A stretch of DNA of 64,000 nt from DATFVA01 sp963774455 (GCA_963774455.1 CAVZFD010000004.1:682001-746000), one strand, 5' to 3'; counted from the first letter of the stretch, positions 44,100-53,120 are shown. The notes: generated by a model from the letters alone, not told the origin. A program made the numbers and translations.

Positions 44100-47000
44100 A
44101 TGTTAAACAAATCTAAATTACTTTTTTATATCCTGCTGTTACTGCCTTCCCTGGCGTTTGCCCAGTTTGGCAAGAATAAGGTCCAGTATAAAGATTTCAC
44201 CTGGTATTATATCCAGACAGACCATTTTGATATCTACTTTACAGATGGTGGGAGTAACCTTGCCGAGTTCACTTCAAAGGAAGCCGAAGCATCGCTGACT
44301 TCGATAGACAATAGTTTTGACTATAGGATCAACAACAGGATAACTATTATAATATATAATTCACAGAATGATTTCCAGGAAACGAATATTACTGACCAGT
44401 ACCTGAGTGAAGGTATTGAGGGGTTTACCGAGCTCTTTAAGAACAGGGTGGTAATACAGTTTATGGGATCTTACAAGGAATTCCGTCACCTCATTCACCA
44501 CGAACTTACCCATGCTGTCATAAACGATATGTTTTACGGCGGATCAATTCAGAATATTATTTCTAACAATATTACGGTAAGCTTACCGCAATGGTTCAAT
44601 GAAGGAATGGCCGAATACCAGTCGCTCGGCTGGGATATCAACACGGATATGTTCATCCGCGATGCAGCAATAAGCGAATACCTTCCGGATATTCAGAATC
44701 TGAGCGGCTATTTTGCATATCGCGGGGGACAGGCAGTGTTCTACTATATCGCAAAGAAGTACGGGAAGGAAAAGATCGGTGAGCTCATTAACAAAATTAA
44801 GGGTTCGGGAAGCGTTGAAGAGGGTTTGAGAGCTTCAATAGGGTTGACGCTTGAAGAACTTAATGAGAGGTGGAAAAAAGACATAAAGAAAACGTACTGG
44901 CCGGACGTTGCAGTAAGGAATGATCCGGATGAATTTGCAAAACGATTAACTGATAACAGGAAGGAGGGAGGATTTTACAATACGAGTCCTGCTCTTTCCC
45001 CCCAGGGCGACAAGATTGCGTTTATTACCGATAGGAATTACTATTTTGATATATACCTGATGGACGCCATTGACGGCAAGATCATAAAGAAGCTGGTTGC
45101 AGGCAACCGTACTCCCGATTTTGAAGAGCTTAATATTATTACTCCCAGTCTGACCTGGTCGCCCGACGGTGAAAAGATAGCTCTTTCGGTAAAGAGTGGC
45201 GGATATGATGTTATCTACCTGATAAACGTGGAGAGCGAGGATAAAGAGATTGTGCCTGTTCAGCTTGATGGTATACAAAGCGTTAACTGGTCGCCTGACG
45301 GTACCAAGCTTGCTTTTGTAGGACACACAGCCCGGCAGTCGGATATTTATGTATATGACCTGGAATCAAAAAAACTTGAGAACCTGACTAATGATATTTT
45401 TTCAGATAAAGATCCGGCATGGTCACCCGACAGTAAAAAAATATTCTTTGTATCAGACCGGGAGAATGACCTGGATGCATCCAGACTGCCCGAATCATTT
45501 AAGATCTACAATTTTGATTACGGACAGAATGATATTTATAATATAGATTTAGCCGGAAGAAACATTGTCAGGGTTACAAATACCCCGGAAGATAACGAAT
45601 CATTCCCTGCTGTTGGGCCGGGAGGCGATCATATCTTATTCATCTCCGATCATAACGGTATAAACAATATATACAAGCTTGATCTTACAAAAGATGAACC
45701 CGCAGTGCCGGTAACGAACTCACTTGACGGACTTTACCAGCTTTCAATTTCGAAGGACGGAAAAAAGCTTGCATTCTCATCCCTGTATGAAGCAGGGTTT
45801 AACATTTTCCTGCTGAATAATCCTTTTGATATAGATCTTGAAGAGAGAGAACTTCCTCCGACAAAGTATGTGGCAGGATTAAGGGATCTTACTGGTGAAG
45901 CGAACGAGGATACACTGATTTTTGACAAAGCGCGCAGGGAAAATGACAACTCTGATAAGCTTTCATTTTATACCGGAAAATATGTCGATACAACCAACGT
46001 TTACGGAGATTCTGTAAAAATAGATTTTAATAATTACGTTTTTGGATCCAATTCATCGTTGAACGTAGATTCCACAGATACGGTTAACCAGAAGTTCAAT
46101 CTTACCGATAACCTGGATTCTCATGGCAACTATAAGGTTAATAGGTACAAGATCACTTTCTCACCAGACATAATATATGCAAACGCAGGCTACAGCTCAT
46201 TATACGGATTACTGGGTACCACCGTACTATCGTTTAGTGATGTCCTTGGTAATCACAGGCTTATAGGAATAACAAGTCTGCAGATTGACCTTAAAAACAG
46301 CGATTACGGTTTAACCTACCAGTACCTTGGAAACAGGATGAATTATGGAATTGAAGGATTTCATACAGCAAGATTCCTGTTCCTATCGCGAGGTATCGGT
46401 ACTAATCTTTACAGATTCAGGAATTTTGGTTTTATAGGTTCGATGAGTTATCCCCTGAACAAATTTTACAGGCTTGAAGGCGCATTAAGTTATCTTCATG
46501 TATCCAGTGAAAACCTTGATGATCCGGCGGAACCGACTGAAAAAGTTTCATACCTGTTACCGACTGTCAGCTTTGTGCACGATAATGTTTTGTGGGGATA
46601 TACTTCTCCTATAGATGGAACAAGGTATAGGTTCGATGCCTTCGGTTATCCCGGGTTTTTTGACGTAGATAAGAGCTTCTATTCTTTCCTTGGTGACTAC
46701 AGAACATATTTCAAGATGGGAGACTTTTACTCATTTGCCTTCAGACTTTCAGGCGGTTATTCGGGCGGCAGAAATCCGCAGAGGTTCTTTATCGGTGGAA
46801 TTGATAACTGGATAAACAGGAGCTTTGCTACCACTGAAATTCCAATAAGTTCACCCTCTGATTTTGCTTTTCTGACCGCGGGGCTGCCGTTAAGAGGGTT
46901 CGATTTTGCTGAGAGGATAGGGACCCGGTACACGCTGTTGAACCTTGAATTCAGATTCCCCCTGATCAGGTATCTGGTTACCGGTCCTTTGCCGATTTTA

Positions 47001-47246
47001 TTCAGCAATATTCTGGGAGTAGCATTTATAGATGCCGGCGCGGCGTGGAATAAGAATCACGATTTAAGACTGTTCACAAAAGATGCATATAATAATACTT
47101 TTAGCAAAGACTTACTTATGGGAACCGGTGTAGGTGCGCGTTTATATTTTCTCTACTTCCTTTTGAGATTTGATGTAGCATGGCCCTACAATGTAAATTC
47201 ATTCGGCCAGCCTAAGTTTTATATATCGCTGGGAGCAGATTTTTAA
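44100..47246 (+). CDS. Zinc peptidase-like, TolB-propeller and outer-membrane-barrel fusion protein
   Basis: A 1048-residue exported protein with three parts. After a signal peptide (ending AFAQ), residues 25-270 form a gluzincin-type peptidase domain: HELTH at 134-138 gives two zinc ligands and the catalytic Glu135, and NEGMAEY supplies the third ligand Glu168. Residues 280-600 are a PD40/TolB-like beta-propeller with SPDG and SPDSKK repeats. From about 680 to the end is an Omp85-like barrel (LRGFDFAERIG, last residue Phe). It could be a surface or periplasmic protease anchored in the outer membrane. The zinc site is intact, so activity is plausible. It follows rnr by 22 bases. Confidence 0.85.
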   Translation: MLNKSKLLFYILLLLPSLAFAQFGKNKVQYKDFTWYYIQTDHFDIYFTDGGSNLAEFTSKEAEASLTSIDNSFDYRINNRITIIIYNSQNDFQETNITDQYLSEGIEGFTELFKNRVVIQFMGSYKEFRHLIHHELTHAVINDMFYGGSIQNIISNNITVSLPQWFNEGMAEYQSLGWDINTDMFIRDAAISEYLPDIQNLSGYFAYRGGQAVFYYIAKKYGKEKIGELINKIKGSGSVEEGLRASIGLTLEELNERWKKDIKKTYWPDVAVRNDPDEFAKRLTDNRKEGGFYNTSPALSPQGDKIAFITDRNYYFDIYLMDAIDGKIIKKLVAGNRTPDFEELNIITPSLTWSPDGEKIALSVKSGGYDVIYLINVESEDKEIVPVQLDGIQSVNWSPDGTKLAFVGHTARQSDIYVYDLESKKLENLTNDIFSDKDPAWSPDSKKIFFVSDRENDLDASRLPESFKIYNFDYGQNDIYNIDLAGRNIVRVTNTPEDNESFPAVGPGGDHILFISDHNGINNIYKLDLTKDEPAVPVTNSLDGLYQLSISKDGKKLAFSSLYEAGFNIFLLNNPFDIDLEERELPPTKYVAGLRDLTGEANEDTLIFDKARRENDNSDKLSFYTGKYVDTTNVYGDSVKIDFNNYVFGSNSSLNVDSTDTVNQKFNLTDNLDSHGNYKVNRYKITFSPDIIYANAGYSSLYGLLGTTVLSFSDVLGNHRLIGITSLQIDLKNSDYGLTYQYLGNRMNYGIEGFHTARFLFLSRGIGTNLYRFRNFGFIGSMSYPLNKFYRLEGALSYLHVSSENLDDPAEPTEKVSYLLPTVSFVHDNVLWGYTSPIDGTRYRFDAFGYPGFFDVDKSFYSFLGDYRTYFKMGDFYSFAFRLSGGYSGGRNPQRFFIGGIDNWINRSFATTEIPISSPSDFAFLTAGLPLRGFDFAERIGTRYTLLNLEFRFPLIRYLVTGPLPILFSNILGVAFIDAGAAWNKNHDLRLFTKDAYNNTFSKDLLMGTGVGARLYFLYFLLRFDVAWPYNVNSFGQPKFYISLGADF

Positions 47247-47288
47247 AGACTGTTCTTATCTGGAAGGTTAATGAGGTTTCACTTCCTG

Positions 47289-47528
47289 TCAGTCTTTCTT
47301 TTTCTCTGAGGATTTACTTTCGGTGGTACTTTTGCCTGCAGGTTTCACGTTTTTATAATCTGTCTGGTAAAAACCCGTACCCTTAAAAATGGGGCCCGAG
47401 CCGGCACCAATAAGTCTTTTTACTTCGCCCTTACATTTTGGACAGGTTTTTACAGGTTCGGCACTCATCGTCTGAAACAATTCAAATACATGACCGCATT
47501 TTTTGCATTTATATTCGTACGTCGGCAT
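47289..47528 (-). CDS. FmdB-family zinc ribbon protein
   Basis: A 79-residue protein with the FmdB/regulatory zinc-ribbon pattern: MPTYEYKCKKCGH followed by TCPKCKG, giving four cysteines for one zinc ion, then the family end GTGFYQTDYK. The C-terminal tail is rich in Lys and Ser. GGAG lies just before the ATG. Members are common and poorly understood; nucleic acid binding or regulation of amide metabolism has been suggested. It is convergent with the peptidase-barrel gene, whose stop lies about 40 bases away. Confidence 0.9.
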   Translation of the reverse strand: MPTYEYKCKKCGHVFELFQTMSAEPVKTCPKCKGEVKRLIGAGSGPIFKGTGFYQTDYKNVKPAGKSTTESKSSEKKKD

Positions 47529-47645
47529 TTATTTTATCTCCACATAAATTTAACGGGAAAACTTAATGAAAATATTAAATATTTTCTATAATTTATTTCA
47601 TCTACTTTTTTTGATATTTGATATAACAGTTTTGTTCCAAATTTA

Positions 47646-48308
47646 ATGAAAAAACTTCTTTTTATAATTTTCCCGTTAATTATCCTCTTCCAGGGGTGTC
47701 TTAATTATATCCAGGATATTAATCTTTATGCCGACGGCTCAGGCCGAATGAGGATCACTTACTGGATGAAGATGCATGACAACGAAAACCTTCAAATACT
47801 GGATAAAATCGGTCTTTTTAATGCCGATTCGATAAGGAGTCAGTTCTCTTCTCCCTATAATACATTAAACGATGTCGAGGTATATACTGATACAACAGAC
47901 AGCACCATTCACGCCAAAATTGAGATGACCTTTAATAAAATTGATTCGCTCAATTACACCAAGGCCTTTTCCGATGCTCATTTTTCACTTGAAGACGGGG
48001 CAGCAGGACAAAAAGTATTTACACAGTTTATCCCTCCGATAGCTACAGGTTTTGGATTTGACGGGAGCGAATTCAGGGTTACTTACAAATACACCTTCGG
48101 CGGTGAGATAATAACCCATAATGCAACAAACAAGGAAGGCCGGGTACTTATATGGGAATACAACCTTTCAGAAATAGGGAGCGGAAAGACTATTTCAGTA
48201 ACCTTTAAGCCGTATAAACTTAAAGAGACACCTTACTGGATCTATATTCTCTCGGGGGTAGTCCTGCTTATAGTAATAATTTTCCTTTTTAAGAAGAAGA
48301 AGGATTAG
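47646..48308 (+). CDS. Lipoprotein with C-terminal membrane anchor (LppM-like)
   Basis: A 220-residue protein with a lipobox (IILFQGC, Cys18 the lipidated residue), an all-beta exported domain, and a C-terminal membrane helix (YILSGVVLLIVIIFLFK) ending in Lys residues. The opening of the mature part, INLYADGSGRMRITYWM, resembles the DxxxDGSGxxxxxY start of LppM-like (DUF3153) proteins. It would thus be tethered at both ends. No function can be claimed. No ribosome-binding site is apparent before the ATG at 47646. Confidence 0.8.
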   Translation: MKKLLFIIFPLIILFQGCLNYIQDINLYADGSGRMRITYWMKMHDNENLQILDKIGLFNADSIRSQFSSPYNTLNDVEVYTDTTDSTIHAKIEMTFNKIDSLNYTKAFSDAHFSLEDGAAGQKVFTQFIPPIATGFGFDGSEFRVTYKYTFGGEIITHNATNKEGRVLIWEYNLSEIGSGKTISVTFKPYKLKETPYWIYILSGVVLLIVIIFLFKKKKD

Positions 48309-48460
48309 ACAGCTGGGAAATGGTCATTTTGGCCCCATCCCGGCTTCCTTCCGGTCACACTTCCCGGCTTGTAACAAGAATATAATCGGAAGATCATCGT
48401 AAATTTGACCTGAGGGCGAATACAGGGTCCGGGTTATGGTTTCATGGATAAAACATTTTA

Positions 48461-48489
48461 TTGACATACCAGAGGCTTTTAATTATATT
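48461..48489 (+). promoter_or_regulatory. prs promoter
   Basis: TTGACA (48461-48466), 17 bases, TATATT (48484-48489): the same boxes and spacing as at lexA. It lies within a longer in-frame extension of prs that begins at 48436, and so argues that translation really starts at 48523. Confidence 0.85.
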
Positions 48490-48522
48490 TACCGTCTATA
48501 TTTTAAACAGGAAGCCGGTTTT

Positions 48523-49464
48523 ATGGCTGTCAGCGATTACAAAATCTTTTCAGGCAGTTCTAACAGACCTTTAGCTGAAAGCATAGCCCAAAAATTAGAA
48601 AAACCGCTTGGTTCTTTGGAGTTAAAAAGATTCAGCGATGGAGAGATATGGGCTAAATATGGAGAGAATATCCGCGGAAGCGATATTTTTGTAATTCAAT
48701 CAACCACTCCGCCAGCTGAAAATCTGCTTGAGCTCCTTATAATGATAGATGCTGCAAAGAGGGCATCAGCAAAAAGAATTACGGCTGTTATACCATATTT
48801 CGGGTATGCCCGTCAGGACAGGAAAGATCAGCCAAGAGTTTCAATAACTGCCAAGCTTGTCGGGAACCTTATAACAGTAGCAGGTGCGGATCGTATAATG
48901 ACGATGGATTTACATGCGCCGCAAATCCAGGGATTTTTTGATATCCCCTTCGATCATTTATACGGATCGACGATCTTCATAAACAAATTTGAAGAAATAA
49001 AAGAAAACCTTGTTGTTGTTTCTCCAGATGTCGGCGGAATAAAAATGGCAAGATCTTATGCGAAAAGGCTGCATGCAAACCTGGTAGTTATCGACAAGAG
49101 ACGTCCGATACAGAACCAGGCAGAGGTAGTCAACATAATCGGTTCAGTAACAGATAAAGACGTTCTTATAGTAGATGATCTGATCGATACTGCAGGCACT
49201 TTTGTCGGTGCAATCGAAGCGTTAAAACAGAAGGGTGCGAAAGAAATATACGGTGCAATAACTCACCCCTTACTTTCTGGAAGAGCTGTTGAGAGGATAG
49301 AATCTTCGGCACTCAAAAAATTGTTTGTATCCGACACAATTCCGATCTCAGTTAAGTCGGGCAAAATAGAAGTTCTTACAGCTTCTGAAGTCTTTTCTGA
49401 AGCAATAAGAAGAACATTTAATAATGAATCAATCAGTTCACTTTTTGATATAGATAAAAGTTAA
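48523..49464 (+). CDS. prs: Ribose-phosphate pyrophosphokinase
   Basis: Prs makes PRPP from ribose 5-phosphate and ATP for nucleotide, histidine and tryptophan synthesis. From ATG 48523 the 313-residue product has the usual length, beginning YKIFSGSSNRPLAESIA. Signature motifs are DLHAPQIQGFFDIPFDHLY, the catalytic flexible-loop Arg/Lys region, and the PRPP-binding VDDLIDTAGT. An upstream in-frame ATG at 48436 was rejected because the promoter lies downstream of it and homologues lack the extra 29 residues. It is followed by rplY and pth, a common order. Confidence 0.96.
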   Translation: MAVSDYKIFSGSSNRPLAESIAQKLEKPLGSLELKRFSDGEIWAKYGENIRGSDIFVIQSTTPPAENLLELLIMIDAAKRASAKRITAVIPYFGYARQDRKDQPRVSITAKLVGNLITVAGADRIMTMDLHAPQIQGFFDIPFDHLYGSTIFINKFEEIKENLVVVSPDVGGIKMARSYAKRLHANLVVIDKRRPIQNQAEVVNIIGSVTDKDVLIVDDLIDTAGTFVGAIEALKQKGAKEIYGAITHPLLSGRAVERIESSALKKLFVSDTIPISVKSGKIEVLTASEVFSEAIRRTFNNESISSLFDIDKS

Positions 49465-49486
49465 AATTAAGTTCTGGAGTTTATAA

Positions 49487-50128
49487 ATGGAAAAATCGAT
49501 ATTAGAAGCAGAAGTCAGAGAAACAGGCAGCAAACACGCTAGCAAAGCGGTCAGGAACAATGGTAAAGTTCCGGGAGTTTATTATTCAAAGCACGATACT
49601 CCGATTCATCTGGCAGTTACGGAAAAAGCAATTAAACAATTCGTCTACACGGCTGAAACCCATCTTGTTTCTTTGAAAGTTGATGGCAAAGAACTTGATT
49701 GTGTTATTAAAGATGTTCAATTTGATCCCATAACAGATAGAGTAGTTCATTTCGACCTTATCGGTCTTACCTCCGGTGAAACCTTCCAGCTGGAAGTTCC
49801 TGTTCAGCTTCACGGAACCCCCGTCGGCATAAAAGAGGGTGGTATTGTTCAGCATCTTATACACAAACTTGAGATAGAATGTCTGCCCAAAGATATCCCC
49901 CAGCGTATCGAGCTTGATATCTCAGAGCTTAGCATCGGGGACTCAATTCACATTAAAGACTTAAAAATTGAGAATATAACATTTCTTAATCCCGAAGAAT
50001 CAGTGATTGTATCTGTCGTTCATCCTAAAGTTGAGAAAGAACCGGTTGAAGGTGAAGAAACAGCCCAAGGAGAAAGCACTGAACCTGAAGTTATCGGCAA
50101 GGGTAAGGGAGAAGAGGAAGAAGAATAA
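49487..50128 (+). CDS. rplY: Ribosomal protein L25 (CTC/general stress form)
   Basis: L25 binds 5S rRNA in the large subunit. The 213-residue length shows the long CTC form with an added C-terminal beta domain (residues 95-185). The N-terminal RNA-binding part includes VRNNGKVPGVYYSK and the pairing strand CVIKDVQFDPITDRVVHFDL. An acidic tail rich in Glu ends the protein. It sits 22 bases after prs and 15 bases before pth, a conserved trio. Confidence 0.95.
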   Translation: MEKSILEAEVRETGSKHASKAVRNNGKVPGVYYSKHDTPIHLAVTEKAIKQFVYTAETHLVSLKVDGKELDCVIKDVQFDPITDRVVHFDLIGLTSGETFQLEVPVQLHGTPVGIKEGGIVQHLIHKLEIECLPKDIPQRIELDISELSIGDSIHIKDLKIENITFLNPEESVIVSVVHPKVEKEPVEGEETAQGESTEPEVIGKGKGEEEEE

Positions 50129-50143
50129 TCAGATTAGCTTAAA

Positions 50144-50749
50144 TTGCGGCTGATATTAGGTATAGGCAATCCGGGAAGCAAATATAAAAACAACCGGCAT
50201 AATGTCGGGTTTATTGTTTTGGACCATCTGGCTTCATTAAATTCAGTTTCTTTTTCAGCGGCCGGAGGCGATTATTACTCTGCTTCAGGCAGTATTGAAA
50301 GAAATGATTATCAGCTTATTAAACCCACTACTTTCGTTAATAACAGCGGCTTGGCTGCCAGGCAGGCTTTAGAAAAATATAACCTGGATGTAAAGGATCT
50401 GCTCGTGATTCACGATGATGTAAATCTTGAGCATTCGGACATCCGCGTAAAAGCCAAAGGCGGAGACGGGGGCCACAACGGACTGGGTTCACTAATCTAT
50501 CACCTGATGTCGGATGAGTTTCCCCGAATAAGAATAGGTGTAGGAAATAATTTTGAAAAAGGTGGAATGGCCGGTTATGTTCTGTCGGATTTCACCACAG
50601 AGGAAATGAAGGCGCTTGACGAAAATTTTGATGTTATTATGAACCTTATTAATGAGTTTATTATAGGGGGAGTAAACAAATTATTAGATGCAAACAGCAG
50701 AATATCTAATTCCGATAAAAATTCTGAAAATAATCAAACGAGTACTTAG
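50144..50749 (+). CDS. pth: Peptidyl-tRNA hydrolase
   Basis: Pth releases tRNA from drop-off peptidyl-tRNA. The 201-residue protein shows the standard motifs GIGNPGSKYKNNRHNVGF with the catalytic His, KPTTFVNNSG, and LLVIHDDVNL with the catalytic Asp, then AKGGDGGHNGLGS. The start is TTG 50144, the only reasonable choice because the GIGNPG motif begins five residues in. The C-terminal tail is polar. The gene ends the prs-rplY-pth run; the decayed hppA remnant follows immediately. Confidence 0.95.
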   Translation: MRLILGIGNPGSKYKNNRHNVGFIVLDHLASLNSVSFSAAGGDYYSASGSIERNDYQLIKPTTFVNNSGLAARQALEKYNLDVKDLLVIHDDVNLEHSDIRVKAKGGDGGHNGLGSLIYHLMSDEFPRIRIGVGNNFEKGGMAGYVLSDFTTEEMKALDENFDVIMNLINEFIIGGVNKLLDANSRISNSDKNSENNQTST

Positions 50750-50769
50750 AAGAAATCCTGGATAATCTC

Positions 50770-51371
50770 ATCCTAATCATACCCTTTTTCGGTGTCCCTG
50801 GTCTTATTTAAACTTATTGGAATCAACCTGGGTATAGAAACAGGATCCCGGTATCGACGAAATGCAGAAGATTTCGGGCCATATTGCTGAAGGGGCAATG
50901 GCTTTTCTTAGATCTGAATAGAAGGTTTCAATAATATTTGTTATCTGCGTAGCAATATTATCTGGGGTATCTGCCGATCCTGTAGAGTCATCTCCTATGA
51001 TAGCTGTTTCCTTCCTGGTCGGCGCACTCTGCTCCGCTCTTGCAGGCTTTATCGGAATGAGAGTTGCAACAAGCTAATGTAAGGACAACAAACGCCGCAA
51101 GGAAGAGTTTAGGCAGAGCCCTGGAAATAGCTTTTGACGACGGTTCTGTAATGGGATGGGTGCTGATCTGTTTGGTCATATGTTGATTCTAAAGTGGATA
51201 CTATGGTTCTCGGAGCTGAATTCCTTAAATGTATGGTCTTCAGGAATTCCAGCCTCGACTGTTGGCGACATCGTGGGAGACCCTTTTAAGGATACTCAGG
51301 TCCGTCACTAAAAATTTTGTTAAAATTAATGGCTGTGGTTGCACTTGTAATTGCGCCTTTAATTAAATAAA
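50770..51371 (+). pseudogene. hppA: Decayed remnant of a membrane-bound pyrophosphatase gene (hppA)
   Basis: Reading this intergenic stretch by eye gives pieces of a cation-pumping pyrophosphatase. Residues QDPGIDEMQKISGHIAEGAM (50841 onward) end at TAG 50919. MIAVSFLVGALCSALAGFIG follows in the same frame up to TAA 51075. After a frame change, ANVRTTNAARKSLGRAL and GSVMG run to TGA 51184. GDIVGDPFKDT appears at 51264, and after another shift SGPSLKILLKLMAVVALVIA reaches the natural-looking end at 51368-51370. These match the N-terminal and extreme C-terminal parts of HppA, so most of the middle (about 500 residues) is missing. Several stops and at least two frameshifts make it non-functional. 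An upstream piece in another frame (near 50779) may extend it. Confidence 0.85.
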
Positions 51372-51457
51372 TTTATCAGGCATTTTAAATAATTTATGTA
51401 TAACCCTGCTCTCATCTTTGAATGAGGGCCGAAGTCCAAAGGGAGGTAGAAAACCGA

Positions 51458-51868
51458 ATGAAGACGAATTCGTATGAAAGTGCTGTTATTATCAATGCAG
51501 CCTTAGATGATGAACAAATTGAAAGTATCATAACCCGCATCAAAGATTTTATAACAAACAATGGTGGAGAGATAAGGGATATTGAGAACTGGGGAAGAAA
51601 AAGGCTGGCATACATGATCAATAAGAGTAAGATAGGCTATTATGCTATCTTCAGATTTGACGCCCCTACCAATATTATTACCAAACTGGAAAGAAATTAC
51701 ACTCTGGATGAGCATATCCTGCGATATCTGACCATATCGCTGGACAAAGATGCTGTTGAATTCCTGGAGAAAAAAAGGAGCGATTCTCAGTCAGAAAGTG
51801 GACCTGAACCTGAAAAAGGCAAGGCTCAGGAGAACGTTACCGTAGAAGATGTTTCAAAAAAGCAATGA
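51458..51868 (+). CDS. rpsF: Ribosomal protein S6
   Basis: S6 binds 16S rRNA with S18 in the small subunit. From ATG 51458 the product has about 136 residues: YESAVIINAALDDE, IENWGRKRLAYMINKSKIGYY and NYTLDEHILRYLT are the family signatures, followed by an acidic tail. I prefer this start to ATG 51422 because GGGAGG lies between the two. A small hairpin (CTCAT with ATGAG, 51411-51426) stands in the leader near GGCCGAAG and could belong to an S6:S18 feedback element, which I cannot verify. First gene of rpsF-ssb-rpsR-rplI. Confidence 0.95.
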   Translation: MKTNSYESAVIINAALDDEQIESIITRIKDFITNNGGEIRDIENWGRKRLAYMINKSKIGYYAIFRFDAPTNIITKLERNYTLDEHILRYLTISLDKDAVEFLEKKRSDSQSESGPEPEKGKAQENVTVEDVSKKQ

Positions 51869-51911
51869 ATCACTAACTAACTAATGTATTGATTAAGTAT
51901 GGAGGAAAACC

Positions 51912-52385
51912 ATGGCTGAATTGAAGATGCCTGAAATTAACTATGTTATTGTTGCCGGTAATTTAACAAAGGATCCAATTTTCCGGCAGACAACTAACAG
52001 CACTCCTGTCGTTAACTTTTCTATTGCTTCAAATAGGAAATATAAGGACAGTTCCAACCAGTGGCAGGAGGATGTATGTTATGTCGGCATTGTGGCATGG
52101 AATAAACTGGCAGAGAGCTGCCGTGACAGGCTGAAAAAAGGTTCAGCTGTATTGGTAGATGGAGAACTTCAGAGCAGGACCTGGAAATCTGAAGATGGTC
52201 ATAACAGAAGTATTGTTGAAATAAAAGCAAGAAGAATCCAGTTCCTTAATAAACGCGGGAAACTGAATGACAACGGTACCGGGGAAGAGGATGTTTCACA
52301 TTTTTCGGAGGAAGATGAGCTGGATTATACAGAGGACTCTTTCGATAAATTTTTATCTAGTGAAGAATCAGATCTTATAAAGTAA
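51912..52385 (+). CDS. ssb: Single-stranded DNA-binding protein
   Basis: SSB coats single-stranded DNA during replication and repair. The 157-residue protein has the OB fold (VIVAGNLTKDPIFRQT, VVNFSIASNRKY, VGIVAWNKLAESC, VLVDGELQSRTW) over the first 110 residues, and an acidic tail. The last residues, SEESDLIK, depart from the DDDIPF tip that recruits partner proteins in many bacteria, so partner docking may differ. TATGGAGG precedes the ATG. Its place between rpsF and rpsR is conserved across many bacteria. Confidence 0.95.
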   Translation: MAELKMPEINYVIVAGNLTKDPIFRQTTNSTPVVNFSIASNRKYKDSSNQWQEDVCYVGIVAWNKLAESCRDRLKKGSAVLVDGELQSRTWKSEDGHNRSIVEIKARRIQFLNKRGKLNDNGTGEEDVSHFSEEDELDYTEDSFDKFLSSEESDLIK

Positions 52386-52398
52386 AATAAGGTATAGA

Positions 52399-52629
52399 AT
52401 GAAAAAGGAAATTAAAGCTAAAAAAGTCTGCAGGTTTACACAGAATCATGTTAAGTATATCGATTACAAAGATGTAAAACTTCTTCAGAGATATGTAACC
52501 GAGCAGGGTAAGATAATCCCTAAAAGAATTACCGGAACAAGTTCCGGGTACCAGAGAGAATTGGCTCTTGCAATAAAGAGAGCCAGACATATGGCACTGC
52601 TTCCATACGTAGCTGACACTGTAAGATAG
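52399..52629 (+). CDS. rpsR: Ribosomal protein S18
   Basis: A 76-residue basic protein matching S18: KVCRFTQNHVKYIDYKDVKLL, then the conserved GKIIPKRITGTSSGYQRELA and IKRARHMALLPY. The length is normal. A single Cys near the start is retained. It lies 13 bases after ssb and 19 before rplI. Confidence 0.97.
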   Translation: MKKEIKAKKVCRFTQNHVKYIDYKDVKLLQRYVTEQGKIIPKRITGTSSGYQRELALAIKRARHMALLPYVADTVR

Positions 52630-52648
52630 AACCAGATTAGGAGAAAAA

Positions 52649-53092
52649 ATGAAAGTAATTCTAAGAGAGAATTTTGAATCACTCGGCCAGATCGGGGATG
52701 TTGTGGATGTTAAAGACGGTTTCGCCAGGAATTTTCTTCTTCCGAGGAAAATTGCTTACGCTGCCGTAAAAGGCAATATCCGTTCACTGGAAGAGGAAAA
52801 GAAGAACCTTGCAAAGAAGAAAGAACAGGAAATCCGTGCTGCAGAATCGCTATCCTCAGAACTTGAAAAAGTTTCTGTTACAATTCCGGTACAGGTTGGT
52901 GAGGAAGATAAGATTTTCGGTTCAGTTACTTCCCAGATGATAAGCGACGCTCTTAAGGAAAAGGGCTATGATATTGACAAACGTAAAATCGAAATTGATG
53001 AAACGATTAAATCCCTTGGAATCTACAGCATTACGATTAAGCTTCACGCAAGCGTAAACGCGAAGATCAAAGTCTGGGTAGTGAGAGAGTAA
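52649..53092 (+). CDS. rplI: Ribosomal protein L9
   Basis: A 147-residue protein with the N-terminal rRNA-binding domain (VILRENFESLGQIGDVVDVK, GFARNFLLPRKIA), a long connecting helix rich in Lys/Glu and a C-terminal domain ending KIKVWVVRE. TTAGGAGA precedes the ATG. It ends the operon and is followed by a terminator. Confidence 0.97.
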   Translation: MKVILRENFESLGQIGDVVDVKDGFARNFLLPRKIAYAAVKGNIRSLEEEKKNLAKKKEQEIRAAESLSSELEKVSVTIPVQVGEEDKIFGSVTSQMISDALKEKGYDIDKRKIEIDETIKSLGIYSITIKLHASVNAKIKVWVVRE

Positions 53093-53120
53093 GAAATCAG
53101 GTGGTTATTAATAAAAAAAA

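Noticed and set aside
44100..47246. TolB of the Tol-Pal system
   Set aside because: The propeller is only the middle part; the HExxH domain and C-terminal barrel are absent from TolB.
47245..47297. Terminator between the peptidase-barrel and FmdB genes
   Set aside because: AAAGACTG and CAGTCTTT pair only across a loop of about 37 bases, and the right arm lies in the FmdB coding end.
48436..48522. A 29-residue N-terminal extension of Prs
   Set aside because: A near-consensus promoter lies inside the extension and known Prs proteins begin at the later Met.
51411..51457. Confident S6:S18 autoregulatory leader before rpsF
   Set aside because: A small hairpin and a GGCCGAAG segment are there, but I could not verify the conserved structure, so it is only mentioned with rpsF.
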